DNA from: Salidesulfovibrio brasiliensis JCM 12178
Lineage (GTDB): Bacteria > Desulfobacterota > Desulfovibrionia > Desulfovibrionales > Desulfovibrionaceae
Assembly (NCBI RefSeq): GCF_001311825.1
Contig: NZ_BBCB01000015.1
Location: 1-50,481, forward strand
Length of the DNA stretch: 50,481 nt
Direction: 5' to 3'
In this document: positions 36,337 through 45,324 of the stretch, piece after piece
Layout of the letters: every line of letters begins with the position of its first letter
Position numbering within the stretch: the first letter of the stretch is position 1
Notes under the pieces: generated by a model
The model's input: only the letters and a program-made list of their open reading frames with translations
The model's database searches: none
Told to the model about the DNA's origin: nothing
Position numbers and translations under genes: made by a program

Positions 36337-37386
36337 ATGAAAACGTCGGGATACGACGTGGGACCGGCTGTCTTCGACGCCGCCAACAGGGACCGTTGGG
36401 ACGAGTATGTCCAGCGTGCCGACGGGGCCACCAACTATCACCGCAGCGGCTGGATGGAGGTCGTGCGCCGGGCCTTCGGTCACGATGTCTACCCCCTGTG
36501 GGCCACAAGCGGCGGCGAAGTGGTCGGCGTGTTGCCGTTGGTGCACATGAAAAGTCTGCTCTTCGGAAATTTCCTGACGTCCATGCCGTTTTTCAATTAC
36601 GGGGGCGTGCTCGCCAATTCGCCCATAGTAGCTGAGGGGCTGGTGGAGGCTGCCGCGCAGGTCGCTCAGAGCACCGGGGCCGCGCACGTGGAGTTACGTC
36701 AGCTCGACAGCGGGCTTTCCGGATTGCCCGGCAGAAATCACAAGGTCTCCATGCGGCTCGATCTGTCCGGCGGCAGCGAAGCGCTGTGGACCGGCTTCAA
36801 GGCCAAGGTGCGCAATCAGATCCGCAAGGCCGAACGTTCCGGTCTGACTGCTGATTCGGGCGGTGCGGAGTTGCTCGACGAGTTCTACGACGTTTTTTCT
36901 CGAAACATGCGCGACCTCGGCACGCCTGTGTACCCGAAAAGGTTCTTTCAGTGTGTTCTTGAAGAGTTTTCCGATTCTTCGAGGATTTTCGTTATCCGTC
37001 ACGGCGAAAACTGCGTGGCCGGGTCCGTGACCGTGTGGTTCCGTGGTCTTTTCGAGGTGCCGTGGGCTTCGTCGATTCGGAGTTACAACCCCATGTGCCC
37101 CAATAATCTTCTTTACTGGGCCATGATCCGCCAGGCGTGCGACCTCGGCAGCCTCACATTCGACTTCGGCCGTTCCACACCGGACAAGGGTACTTTCCGG
37201 TTCAAGAAACAGTGGGGGGCCGCACCGCGCAGCATGGTTTGGCAGTACCTTTTGTCCGAAGGCTGTGACATGCCGGACCTGAGCCCGGACAACCCGAAGT
37301 ATCGGCTCATGGTCCGCACGTGGCAGCGGCTTCCGGTCGGGCTGACAAAACTCCTCGGCCCTCGCATCGTGAGGAATATTCCATGA
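36337..37386 (+). CDS. FemAB-like acyltransferase, PEP-CTERM/exosortase-associated type
   Basis: A 349-residue GNAT/FemAB-fold protein. A FemAB subfamily is a regular member of exosortase-linked polysaccharide loci, and this sequence fits: ATNYHRSGWMEVVRRAFGHD near the start, LLFGNFLTSMPFFNYGGVLA, FKAKVRNQIRKAERSGLTAD, and FDFGRSTPDKGTFRFKKQWG near the end. It may add an amino-acyl group to a polymer. The ATG at 36337 follows AAGGGGGA; the frame is open to 36304. It overlaps the next gene by four bases (ATGA). Confidence 0.85.
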   Translation: MKTSGYDVGPAVFDAANRDRWDEYVQRADGATNYHRSGWMEVVRRAFGHDVYPLWATSGGEVVGVLPLVHMKSLLFGNFLTSMPFFNYGGVLANSPIVAEGLVEAAAQVAQSTGAAHVELRQLDSGLSGLPGRNHKVSMRLDLSGGSEALWTGFKAKVRNQIRKAERSGLTADSGGAELLDEFYDVFSRNMRDLGTPVYPKRFFQCVLEEFSDSSRIFVIRHGENCVAGSVTVWFRGLFEVPWASSIRSYNPMCPNNLLYWAMIRQACDLGSLTFDFGRSTPDKGTFRFKKQWGAAPRSMVWQYLLSEGCDMPDLSPDNPKYRLMVRTWQRLPVGLTKLLGPRIVRNIP

Positions 37387-38570
37387 GCATGCTTTCCGCC
37401 TGCCGCGCACTTGCTCCCTCCGGGGTGCCCTTTGCGCCCGCCGACATTGCCGCAGGCGTGCGGGCAGCACGGCATGAGGATGCTGCGCTCGCCGAACTGC
37501 GCCGCGAAATTGCTTCGGTTTTTGGTGTCAGGCATGTTTTTCTTTTTTCCTCGGGCCGTGCGGCCATGAGCGCGGCCTTTCGCGCACTGGGTGAGCTGTA
37601 TCCCGGCAGGGACGAGGTGGCGGTGCCCGCCTACACTTCCTACTCCGTTGCTTCGGCCATAGTGAACGCCGGGTTCAGGCTCAACCCGTACGATCTGGAG
37701 CGCGGGACCATGAGCCCGGACCCGCAGGACATGGCGCGGTCCCTGAATGACAGGACACTGTGTCTCATGGCCTGCCACCTCTTCGGCTATCCCGTGGACA
37801 TGGACGCGGTCCGTGGGGCGGCGTCACAAAGGGGCGTGCCGGTTTTTGATGATGCGGCGCAGGCCATGGGCGCGAGCTATCGCGGACAGCCTGCCGGAGC
37901 ACTCGGTGACGTGGGGCTGTTCAGCATGAGCCGGGGCAAGAATATATCCGCAGTGGACGGTGGCATCCTCGTCACCGACCGCGACGACCTCGCCGAGGTC
38001 CTTGGCAGAATTCGGCCCGAACCGGTGTCGGCGCGCAATAGGGTGGTGATTATTTTGAAGGCGCTGGCCCTGTGCGGCTTGTTGCACCCCAGAATGTACT
38101 GGATTCCCCGCAGTCTGCCCATGTTGAAGCTTGGCGCATCTGTTTTCGATCCGGGCTTTCCGGTGAAGGGGCTGACCGGCTTTCAGGCAGGGCTCGGCCT
38201 TCGGATGCTGGACAGGCTGGACGAGTTGAACCGTTGCCGAAAACGGACGGCGGATGAATTGATGCGCCGCCTGCCGGGGTGCGAAGTGCCGCGCCCCGTG
38301 AGCGGAGCCGCCCCCGTTTTTCTTCGCCTGCCGCTGCTTAACGGCAGGGCATGCACCGTGGCCCCCGAGCTTGGGGTGGTCCCGGCCTATCCGACCACGC
38401 TGGACGGTATCCCCGGCATCGCGCCGCATCTGGCCCGGCAGGCCGACTATCCGGGCGCAAAACGTCTTGCGAGCGAGTTGGTCACGCTGCCCACGCACGG
38501 GTTCGTGTCCATGCGCGACGTGCAGACCATCACCCACACTTTTCAGACGGCCGGAGGCTGCCATGGCTGA
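37383..38570 (+). CDS. DegT/DnrJ/EryC1-family aminotransferase
   Basis: A 395-residue PLP-dependent enzyme of the sugar aminotransferase fold. Features: VFLFSSGRAAMSAAFRAL, VAVPAYTSYSVASAIVNAGF, ACHLFGYPVDMDAVRGAA, FDDAAQAMGASYRG, and GLFSMSRGKNISAVDGGILV. In this last motif the expected PLP lysine (usually SxxKxxxxxxGG) is the Lys of RGKNISAVDGG. It probably makes an amino sugar or modifies a precursor for the polymer. The ATG overlaps the FemAB stop and its end overlaps the glycosyltransferase start by eight bases. Confidence 0.85.
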   Translation: MSMLSACRALAPSGVPFAPADIAAGVRAARHEDAALAELRREIASVFGVRHVFLFSSGRAAMSAAFRALGELYPGRDEVAVPAYTSYSVASAIVNAGFRLNPYDLERGTMSPDPQDMARSLNDRTLCLMACHLFGYPVDMDAVRGAASQRGVPVFDDAAQAMGASYRGQPAGALGDVGLFSMSRGKNISAVDGGILVTDRDDLAEVLGRIRPEPVSARNRVVIILKALALCGLLHPRMYWIPRSLPMLKLGASVFDPGFPVKGLTGFQAGLGLRMLDRLDELNRCRKRTADELMRRLPGCEVPRPVSGAAPVFLRLPLLNGRACTVAPELGVVPAYPTTLDGIPGIAPHLARQADYPGAKRLASELVTLPTHGFVSMRDVQTITHTFQTAGGCHG

Positions 38571-39675
38571 GACCGTGTTCTGGTTCACCGCGCTCGTGAT
38601 CGCCTACGCTTTTGCCGGGCTTCCGCTGACCATGCTCTTGCTCGTGCGGACCGTCGGCAGGCGCGATATGGCCCGGCCCGTGGCCTACTGGCCCGGCGTG
38701 ACCATCGTGGTGTCGGCCTTCAATGAGGAAGCGGTCATCGCGGCCAAAATCGCCAACTTCGAGAAACTCGTCTATCCGCCCGAGCGGTTGGAGATGCTCA
38801 TTGTCTCCGACGGCAGCACCGACACCACGGCAGAGATCGTGCGCTCCTGCGGCAACGGGCGCGTCCGGTTGATCGAGCAGCCCGAGAACCTCGGCAAGAC
38901 CCGCGCGCTCAACCGTGCCGCCGAAGAGACCGGAAACGACATCCTCGTGTTCACAGACGCCAACTCCATGTTCGACCCGCACGCGGTGACGCGTTTGGCA
39001 GAACGGTTTGCGGACCCCGAGGTGGGGTTGGTGAGCGGCCACTCGGAGTACGAGGGCGGCGGAGGCGGCGGAGCCTATCGCCGCTACGAGGACATGCTGA
39101 AGAGCCTTGAATCCCGCCTGTGGGGCATCGTGGGCGCGGACGGAGCGATCTATGCCATGCGCCGCGAGCTGTATACGCCGCTGGAGCCGCAGTTCATCAA
39201 CGATTTTTTGCACCCTATCCAGACGGTCATGCGCGGCTATCGCGCGGTGCAGGAGCCTGACGCCGTTTGCACAGAACCGTTTTCCGTGGGCGTGGACGAG
39301 ATGGGTCGCCAGACCCGGATCATGACCCAGTCGTGGATCGTGGTGCTGTCGCAGTTCATGCCGCTGCTTCGTGCGGGCAAGGCGGGTTTTCTTTGGCAGC
39401 TCGTCATGCACAAGCTGTTGCGCTGGCTTTGCCTGCCGCTCATGGGCGTGTGTCTGGCCGCAAACCTCGCACTGCTCGGCCACTGGTGGCTTTATGACGC
39501 GGCGTTTGCCGTTCAGGTGGCGTTTTATGGTTCGGCGGCGCTGTTCCGCTGGCGGGGCCGGGGTTTCGGAAGTCTGTCATACGGATTCATCGTGCTGCAC
39601 GTCGCTCCCATCCTCGGGCTGGGGCAGTACATGCGCGGCGAGCGGTATCTTTTGTGGAAACCCCGTAACAGTTAG
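38563..39675 (+). CDS. Membrane glycosyltransferase family 2
   Basis: A 370-residue processive-type glycosyltransferase. An N-terminal helix (FWFTALVIAYAFAGLPLTML) precedes a GT-A domain with VTIVVSAFNEEAVIAAKI, IVSDGSTDTTAEIV and DILVFTDANSMFD. The acceptor region has GADGAIYAMRRELY and FINDFLHPIQTVMRGYR. Three hydrophobic helices follow at the C-terminus. Start at 38563, with GGAGG upstream. Likely extends the polysaccharide at the inner membrane. Confidence 0.88.
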   Translation: MAETVFWFTALVIAYAFAGLPLTMLLLVRTVGRRDMARPVAYWPGVTIVVSAFNEEAVIAAKIANFEKLVYPPERLEMLIVSDGSTDTTAEIVRSCGNGRVRLIEQPENLGKTRALNRAAEETGNDILVFTDANSMFDPHAVTRLAERFADPEVGLVSGHSEYEGGGGGGAYRRYEDMLKSLESRLWGIVGADGAIYAMRRELYTPLEPQFINDFLHPIQTVMRGYRAVQEPDAVCTEPFSVGVDEMGRQTRIMTQSWIVVLSQFMPLLRAGKAGFLWQLVMHKLLRWLCLPLMGVCLAANLALLGHWWLYDAAFAVQVAFYGSAALFRWRGRGFGSLSYGFIVLHVAPILGLGQYMRGERYLLWKPRNS

Positions 39676-39682
39676 GAAATTC

Positions 39683-40939
39683 ATGCAATATGTTCAGGAA
39701 CGAATAGGTCTGGTGCAGAAGGCCGCGGTTTACTTGCTCATGCTGGTTTTCGTGGGGCACCTTGCAGAGCTGCATCCGATATTCATGTTCCGGGGATGGG
39801 GGGCTATGGCTGCCGGGCTTGGGTTGATTGCGCTGGTGACCGCCAACAATCGCCAGAGCATCGTCGAGGTCCTGCGGGCATCGCCGCTGCTCAAGTACGT
39901 GCTGCTTTTCATGGCCATGGTCTACTGCTCGGTGCCGTTTAGCGTGTACAAGACGGGAGCGCTCAACGCCGCCATTTCGTATGGCTATGTGGTGGTCTTT
40001 TTCATGACCCTACTCGGGGTCGCCCGCGGCAAGCCCGGCGTGAACACGCTCCTCGGGGCCGGGATGGCGGTGTTCGTCATTCTCTCCGCCGGGGTGCTGC
40101 TCAATTACGGCAGCGCTCGCGCGTCGCTGGAGTATTCCTCCTACGATCCCAACGACACGGCCTATATTCTCGTGTCCCTGCTGCCGGTCATGTTCTACTT
40201 CGGCCAGAGCCGCAGGACCATGCTCGCAAAGCTGCTGGTTTTCGCCTCGCTCCCTCTAGGGGTGATTGCAATTTCCGTGACCCAGTCGCGCGGGGCCTCG
40301 TTGGCGTTCATCGTTTTGCTGCTGTTGATCCTGCGGTTCGAGAAGGTCAGCTTCTCCAAGGTGGTCATCCCCGGTGCGCTGCTGTGCCTGCTGGTGGCCT
40401 ATTTCGTGCCGGATGCGTTCTGGGAACGGTTCAGCACGCTCCTGAATATCGAGTCCGACTATAATTACACAAGCGATACCGGGCGGCTGCATCTTTGGAA
40501 GCTCGGCCTGAAGTTCTTTGGCAGCAATCCGCTGTTCGGGGTCGGGGCGGGGCAGTTCACCTCTGCCAACGGCATGTTCGAGGGCAACTACATCACCGCG
40601 CACAACGCCTACATTCAGGTGGCGGCAGAGCTGGGCATCTTCGGCATCGTGGCATTTATGGCCATGGTCTTCGGCCCCTTGCGGCACCTGCGCCAGATGA
40701 TGCGCGCCAACCCGGAAAATCCGCTGCACAAGGGACTTTACATCGCGTTCTTCACCCATGCGGTTGCGATTCTTTTCCTGTCCGTGGCGTATTATTTCCT
40801 GCTGTATTACCTGCTTGCCCTGTTCTTTGCGCTCACATGCCTTGAACAGCGCAGCGTGCAGGCCGTTGCGGAGAAGCCGAAGAAGTACACCATGCGCAAG
40901 AGCGCGAGAAGGCGGGAGGTGGGTTGTGAGTCGGCCTAA
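39683..40939 (+). CDS. O-antigen ligase/polymerase-like (Wzy/WaaL) membrane protein
   Basis: A 418-residue protein with about ten membrane helices and the O-antigen ligase family pattern: repeated hydrophobic segments, then a large periplasmic loop with SDTGRLHLWKLGLKFFGSNP, LFGVGAGQFTSANG and YITAHNAYIQVAAELGIFGI. The His of AHNAYI and Arg of GRLHLW correspond to residues important in this family. It probably polymerises or ligates repeat units. The ATG at 39683 follows TTAGGAAA. It overlaps the next gene by 14 bases. Confidence 0.86.
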   Translation: MQYVQERIGLVQKAAVYLLMLVFVGHLAELHPIFMFRGWGAMAAGLGLIALVTANNRQSIVEVLRASPLLKYVLLFMAMVYCSVPFSVYKTGALNAAISYGYVVVFFMTLLGVARGKPGVNTLLGAGMAVFVILSAGVLLNYGSARASLEYSSYDPNDTAYILVSLLPVMFYFGQSRRTMLAKLLVFASLPLGVIAISVTQSRGASLAFIVLLLLILRFEKVSFSKVVIPGALLCLLVAYFVPDAFWERFSTLLNIESDYNYTSDTGRLHLWKLGLKFFGSNPLFGVGAGQFTSANGMFEGNYITAHNAYIQVAAELGIFGIVAFMAMVFGPLRHLRQMMRANPENPLHKGLYIAFFTHAVAILFLSVAYYFLLYYLLALFFALTCLEQRSVQAVAEKPKKYTMRKSARRREVGCESA

Positions 40940-43163
40940 CGTCACCGTTTTTTCCGCGCTTCTTGTGGTTCTTCTCGCGTTCTCGTTCGGACTGGCGGCG
41001 GAGCCGGAGTTCACTGTACGCGGTCCCGGCGGTGCCGGAGGCATGTATGTGCCCTCGTTCTCACCGTATGATCGCGGCGTGGTCCTGCTCGGTACGGACA
41101 TGGGCGCGGCGTTTCGCTCCGGGGATGGCGGCAAGTCCTGGCGGCTCATCCACTACCGCAACTATCTGCGTTACATGCAGCACTCCGCGCGGCCCGCATA
41201 TTTCCCGGACAAGGTATTCTGGAACAGCGGGCGCAGAAAGCTGGTCGTCAGCCGGGACAGCGGCGTCAACTGGTCCGAGATCAAGGCCAGACCGTGGGAA
41301 AAGGAACGTATTCTTCATCTGGCCGCTCTGCCGGGCCTTCCGGACGTGCTCCTTGTAGCTGCCGAAAGCGCCCTCTGGCGAACCGAGGATGATGGCCGAA
41401 ATTGGAAGCGGGTGGTGGCTGAACCGTCTAGCGGGCTGGCAGTGCTGGGCGATATGGTTTTCAGCGCCACACCGAACGGCATCCTTCTGGTCAGCTCCGA
41501 CCGGGGCCTGACGTGGGACGCAAAGCCAATACAGGTCGACGGCGCTCCCATGCCTTCCGGCAGTGTCATCGCCTTTTCAGGTTCTGCCGGGGAGCAGGAA
41601 ACGCTGCTTCTGGCAAGCATCAAGGGAAAGGGCGTCCTGCGCTCAAAGGACCGGGGCGACACTTGGGAGATGACCCGCTGCCCCTCGTTCGACGCGAACA
41701 TCCTGCTGCCGGTGCCGGGACAGGCCGGGAGCGCGTATGTTGCGCGGTCCGGGGCTGTGAAGTACAACAAGGTCTATCGGTCTGTGGATGGCGGCATGAA
41801 CTGGGAGAGCGTGTTCCGTCTCGGAAAACCCGGTGCGCTCCTCGGCGGCGGCAACGTCGACCCCTCATGGGTGCAGACTGAGCTTTATTGGAATTACTAC
41901 GTCAGCAACTGGGGACTGGCTCTGGACCCGTTCGATCCCTCGCGGCTGATTCTCGCCACGCAGGGCGACCTCTACCTGACCGACAACGGCGGCGATTCGT
42001 GGCGGCAGGGCATGAGTCGGGTGGTGGATGCTGGCGAAGGCCCGCCCCGGCTGGCGAGCATCGGGCTGGAAGTCACCAGCGCATGGAAATACTATTTCGA
42101 TCCCGTCCGTGCGGATACGCACTATATCGCCTACTCGGACATCGGGTTCCTGCGCTCCGAAGACGCGGGCGCAAGCTGGACATGGTCCGCGCAGGGCGCG
42201 CCATGGAAGAACACCTTCTACCAACTGGCGCTGGACCCAGAAACGCCGGGCCGAATTTACGCGGCCACCAGCCGCAGGCACGATATCCCGCATTACCTCG
42301 CCCTGTCCAAAACGTTCCCGGATGCGGCAGTGCATCAGGGCGGCGTGGTGGTCAGCGACGACTTCGGCAAGCGCTGGACGGTTCCCTACGAGCCGGGCAA
42401 GGGCCGGGGGCTGCCAAAGCTGGCCTGCACCACCGTTGCGCTGGACCCGGACTCTCCGAAAGACAGCCGGACGCTTTACGCCGGGATGTTTGGCGAGGAC
42501 GACAATGCCGGGGTCTGGAAATCCACGGACGGCGGACGGAGCTGGACAAGGAAAAGCAGCGGACTGGGCATTGCGCCGAATCGTCACGTCTACCGCATCG
42601 CCATCCACCCTCGTAGCGGCAATTTGTACTGTCTCATCACCGGCCTTCGGATGAAGGGCGCGAATTTTACGGTCCCCGGCGGGGTCTGGAAGTCCACGGA
42701 CGGCGGCGAGAGCTGGCGGCACATTTCTGCCGGGAGCAATCTGAACTGGCACGCCACGTCCATGCTCCTTGATCCCGAAGACGAGAAGACCATTCTGGTA
42801 ACGGCCACTTCGCCGCCCGGCCACTGGCTGGAGGGTGGCCTCTACAGGACACGCGACGGCGGCGAGAGTTGGCAGCACATCCTTGACGACAAGGAACTCG
42901 CCCGCGTGGCTGGCGGAAGCTCCTTCGACCACACCATGAGCGTGGCGGTGCATCCCGAAGATTCCAATCTGATTTACGTGGGCACGACCCACCACGGCCT
43001 CGTCTTCAGCAGGAACGGGGGAAAAAGCTGGGAAAGCTACGAGAGTTTCCCCTTCAACATCGTACAGAGCATCAACGTTCCGCCCGGTGATCCCGGCCGC
43101 ATCGTGGTGACGACGTTCGGCGCGGGAGTATGGGAAGGGCCACACCTTCCCGGCAGGCGTTAG
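40926..43163 (+). CDS. Secreted Asp-box beta-propeller protein (VPS10/GH74-like)
   Basis: A 745-residue exported protein. A signal peptide (VFSALLVVLLAFSFGLAA) is followed by at least twelve Asp-box (BNR) motifs of the type SxDxGxxW, for example SGDGGKSW, SRDSGVNW, SSDRGLTW, SVDGGMNW, SDDFGKRW, STDGGRSW and STDGGESW. They are spread along the length as in two seven-bladed propellers. Such proteins are often glycoside hydrolases or carbohydrate binders; inside this operon it may cut or bind the polymer. Catalytic residues cannot be assigned. The GTG start at 40926 has GGAGGTGGG upstream. Confidence 0.85.
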   Translation: MSRPNVTVFSALLVVLLAFSFGLAAEPEFTVRGPGGAGGMYVPSFSPYDRGVVLLGTDMGAAFRSGDGGKSWRLIHYRNYLRYMQHSARPAYFPDKVFWNSGRRKLVVSRDSGVNWSEIKARPWEKERILHLAALPGLPDVLLVAAESALWRTEDDGRNWKRVVAEPSSGLAVLGDMVFSATPNGILLVSSDRGLTWDAKPIQVDGAPMPSGSVIAFSGSAGEQETLLLASIKGKGVLRSKDRGDTWEMTRCPSFDANILLPVPGQAGSAYVARSGAVKYNKVYRSVDGGMNWESVFRLGKPGALLGGGNVDPSWVQTELYWNYYVSNWGLALDPFDPSRLILATQGDLYLTDNGGDSWRQGMSRVVDAGEGPPRLASIGLEVTSAWKYYFDPVRADTHYIAYSDIGFLRSEDAGASWTWSAQGAPWKNTFYQLALDPETPGRIYAATSRRHDIPHYLALSKTFPDAAVHQGGVVVSDDFGKRWTVPYEPGKGRGLPKLACTTVALDPDSPKDSRTLYAGMFGEDDNAGVWKSTDGGRSWTRKSSGLGIAPNRHVYRIAIHPRSGNLYCLITGLRMKGANFTVPGGVWKSTDGGESWRHISAGSNLNWHATSMLLDPEDEKTILVTATSPPGHWLEGGLYRTRDGGESWQHILDDKELARVAGGSSFDHTMSVAVHPEDSNLIYVGTTHHGLVFSRNGGKSWESYESFPFNIVQSINVPPGDPGRIVVTTFGAGVWEGPHLPGRR

Positions 43164-43190
43164 CGAAATCCGAAGCAGACGGAGAAAGCG

Positions 43191-44180
43191 ATGAGTGAAA
43201 CCATATCCAGACGGTTCAGCAGGAACGCCAGCGTGCTGAAGGTGCTCGCCATCTCGGCGATCATCGTCGGCCATTTCGCTGCGGAATCGCCGGGCATGCA
43301 CCCGGTCATGAATCACTGGTGGGTTATCTCGGCGGTCGGACTCATCGTGTTCTCCTACACTTCGGCACTCTTCACGGGCATGAAATACGGGCCGGGATTT
43401 GATCTCAAAGCCTTCTGGATGCAAAAGCTCAGGCGGCTCGGCATCCCGTTCACCATCATCAACCTGTTGCTGCTCGTGCTCTTTCTGGCCGAGGGCCGGG
43501 AAGGGGTTGTCTCGGTGCAGACCTTTGCGAGCTGGCTCGGGCTGCGCGGGTTCTGGACGTGGTTCGGGGCCGGGCAGGTCGGTCCGTACGGCGCGGGGCT
43601 GTGGTTCCTGACGCTGCTGATTCTTTTCTATCTCGCCTATCCGTTGCTTGAGCGGGTCAACAGGAGCAGGACGGTTTCCAACGGCTTTACGGCCATTTCG
43701 CTGTTGGTTCTGCTGGTACTGGACCGCACGGTTCCCATGGGTCACACCCTCTGGATCACCGCTGCCGGGTTCCTTCTGGGCGTCCGCGATGCCCGCCATG
43801 GAAGGCCGTTCTCCATGAACGCGGCCATGTCCGTGCTGTTGGTCACTGCCGTCTGCATGGTTTCGCTGCGGTTCTTCCTGAACATCTCCATGTTGAGCGG
43901 CCTGTTGATGCTCATTGCGGCCCGGACGCTCGTGGATCTGGCGCGGTACCTGAACGTTCACTGGCTGGCGTATGACCTGCTGCTCCCGCTGTCGCCCTGC
44001 ATTCTGGGCATGTACATCGCGCATACGTACCTGTTCATTCACCCAACCGGCCTCTTCGTGTTCGATTTCGTGGCCTCCGGTGCCCTGATACTCGCGTTCG
44101 CTTTCGTGGCGTCCCTGCTTGCCGGGCTTGCGCTTCAACGCGGCTCGGATGGCGCGCAACCCAAAACCGTACAGCCTTGA
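43191..44180 (+). CDS. Acyltransferase-3-family membrane protein
   Basis: A 329-residue protein with about ten helices. It starts with an H-containing first helix (LKVLAISAIIVGHFAAES), as in O-acetyltransferases of this family, and includes LKAFWMQKLRRLGIPFTIIN and GLWFLTLLILFYLAYPLLE. It probably acetylates or acylates sugars of the polymer on the membrane. Spacing to both neighbours is short (27 and 7 bases). Confidence 0.85.
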   Translation: MSETISRRFSRNASVLKVLAISAIIVGHFAAESPGMHPVMNHWWVISAVGLIVFSYTSALFTGMKYGPGFDLKAFWMQKLRRLGIPFTIINLLLLVLFLAEGREGVVSVQTFASWLGLRGFWTWFGAGQVGPYGAGLWFLTLLILFYLAYPLLERVNRSRTVSNGFTAISLLVLLVLDRTVPMGHTLWITAAGFLLGVRDARHGRPFSMNAAMSVLLVTAVCMVSLRFFLNISMLSGLLMLIAARTLVDLARYLNVHWLAYDLLLPLSPCILGMYIAHTYLFIHPTGLFVFDFVASGALILAFAFVASLLAGLALQRGSDGAQPKTVQP

Positions 44181-44187
44181 GGCAGTC

Positions 44188-45306
44188 ATGGATTTTGTCG
44201 TTTTCGCGGAAGATTGGGGCGGCCACCCGAGCAGCACCCAGCACATCGTGACCCGGCTGATTCGCCGGGGGCACCGCGTTGTCTGGTTTAATTCCATCGG
44301 GCTCAGGAACCCCCGGTTCACCCCGCGGGACATCCGGCGCATGGGCAGCAAACTCGCCGGGGCCCTGCGGCGCGAAAACGGTAACGGCCACACGCCTGAA
44401 AACGGAACCGCACCGCTTGAGGCCATCAGCTCGGTGGTGATTCCGAAGCCGGACAACAGGCTCTTTCGCAGCATCAATCGCTCCGTGCTCTCGGCCAAGG
44501 TCCGCGATGCGCTTAAACGGCACGGTATGGACAGACCGGTGCTCTGGATAACCACGCCCACTGCCGAGTGCGTGTGTGACGCAGCCAAGTTCTCATCGGT
44601 GCTTTACTACTGCTGTGATGACTACGGGGCACTGCCGGGTGTTGATCCGGATTTCGTGCGGCGGCTGGAGCAGGTGCTCGCCGGGCGGGCCGACAGGGTC
44701 ATGGTCACGCATCCGCTGCTGGCCCGGCGGTTTCCTCCCGAAAAGGTGTTCGACCTGCCGCACGGCGTGGACTGTGAGCTTTTCTCGAATGATTGCCCGA
44801 GGGCGGACGATCTGCCTCAAGGACCGGTGGCAGGCTATTACGGCTCGATTTCAAGCTGGTTGGACATAACGCTCCTGAAGCGGCTGGCGACCGAGCTGCC
44901 GCACTGGACGTTGGTGCTCGTCGGCGCCGTGGAGACCGATGTGAGCGAGCTGGAAGCGCTGGAGAACGTCCGGCTGCTGGGGCCGAGGCCTCATGCGTTG
45001 CTGCCGGGGTACTCCCGGCACTGGGATGTCTCCCTGCTGCCGTTCGTGAACAACAGCCAGATTGAGCATTGCAGCCCGCTCAAGCTGCGCGAATACCTTG
45101 CAGCCGGGCGGCCCGTGGTCAGTGTTGGTTTCCGGCGGTCCGCGACTACGCGGACGTGGTGGCCATTGCCGAACCGGGGGGACGCCGAAGGCTTCATCCG
45201 GCTGGTGCAGGAGGCCGGGGACGGCAGGGACGAGGCGCGCCGGGAGCGCGTGGTCGGAGAAAGCTGGGACAGCAGGGCCGTCATGGTCGAGACGCTGCTT
45301 GAATAA
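44188..45306 (+). CDS. Glycosyltransferase (GT-B, TuaH-like), with two compensating indels
   Basis: A 372-residue glycosyltransferase. N-terminal MDFVVFAEDWGGHPSSTQHI, a central VLYYCCDDYGALPGVDPDFV, and a C-terminal nucleotide-sugar domain with YYGSISSWLDITLLKRLATE and SPLKLREYLAAGRPVVSVGF. Between 45133 and 45180 the frame reads an implausible FRRSATTRTWWPLPNR. The neighbouring frame encodes the expected FPAVRDYADVVAIAEPG. A missing C near 45132 and an extra G in the six-G run at 45176-45181 would explain both. The start at 44188 follows TTGAGG. Confidence 0.83.
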   Translation: MDFVVFAEDWGGHPSSTQHIVTRLIRRGHRVVWFNSIGLRNPRFTPRDIRRMGSKLAGALRRENGNGHTPENGTAPLEAISSVVIPKPDNRLFRSINRSVLSAKVRDALKRHGMDRPVLWITTPTAECVCDAAKFSSVLYYCCDDYGALPGVDPDFVRRLEQVLAGRADRVMVTHPLLARRFPPEKVFDLPHGVDCELFSNDCPRADDLPQGPVAGYYGSISSWLDITLLKRLATELPHWTLVLVGAVETDVSELEALENVRLLGPRPHALLPGYSRHWDVSLLPFVNNSQIEHCSPLKLREYLAAGRPVVSVGFRRSATTRTWWPLPNRGDAEGFIRLVQEAGDGRDEARRERVVGESWDSRAVMVETLLE

Positions 45307-45324
45307 TACGGAGAGACAGTTGAA

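Noticed and set aside
41865..44588. A 907-residue antisense open frame across the propeller and acyltransferase genes
   Set aside because: It spans several plus-strand genes with clear motifs and has no recognisable domain or start site.
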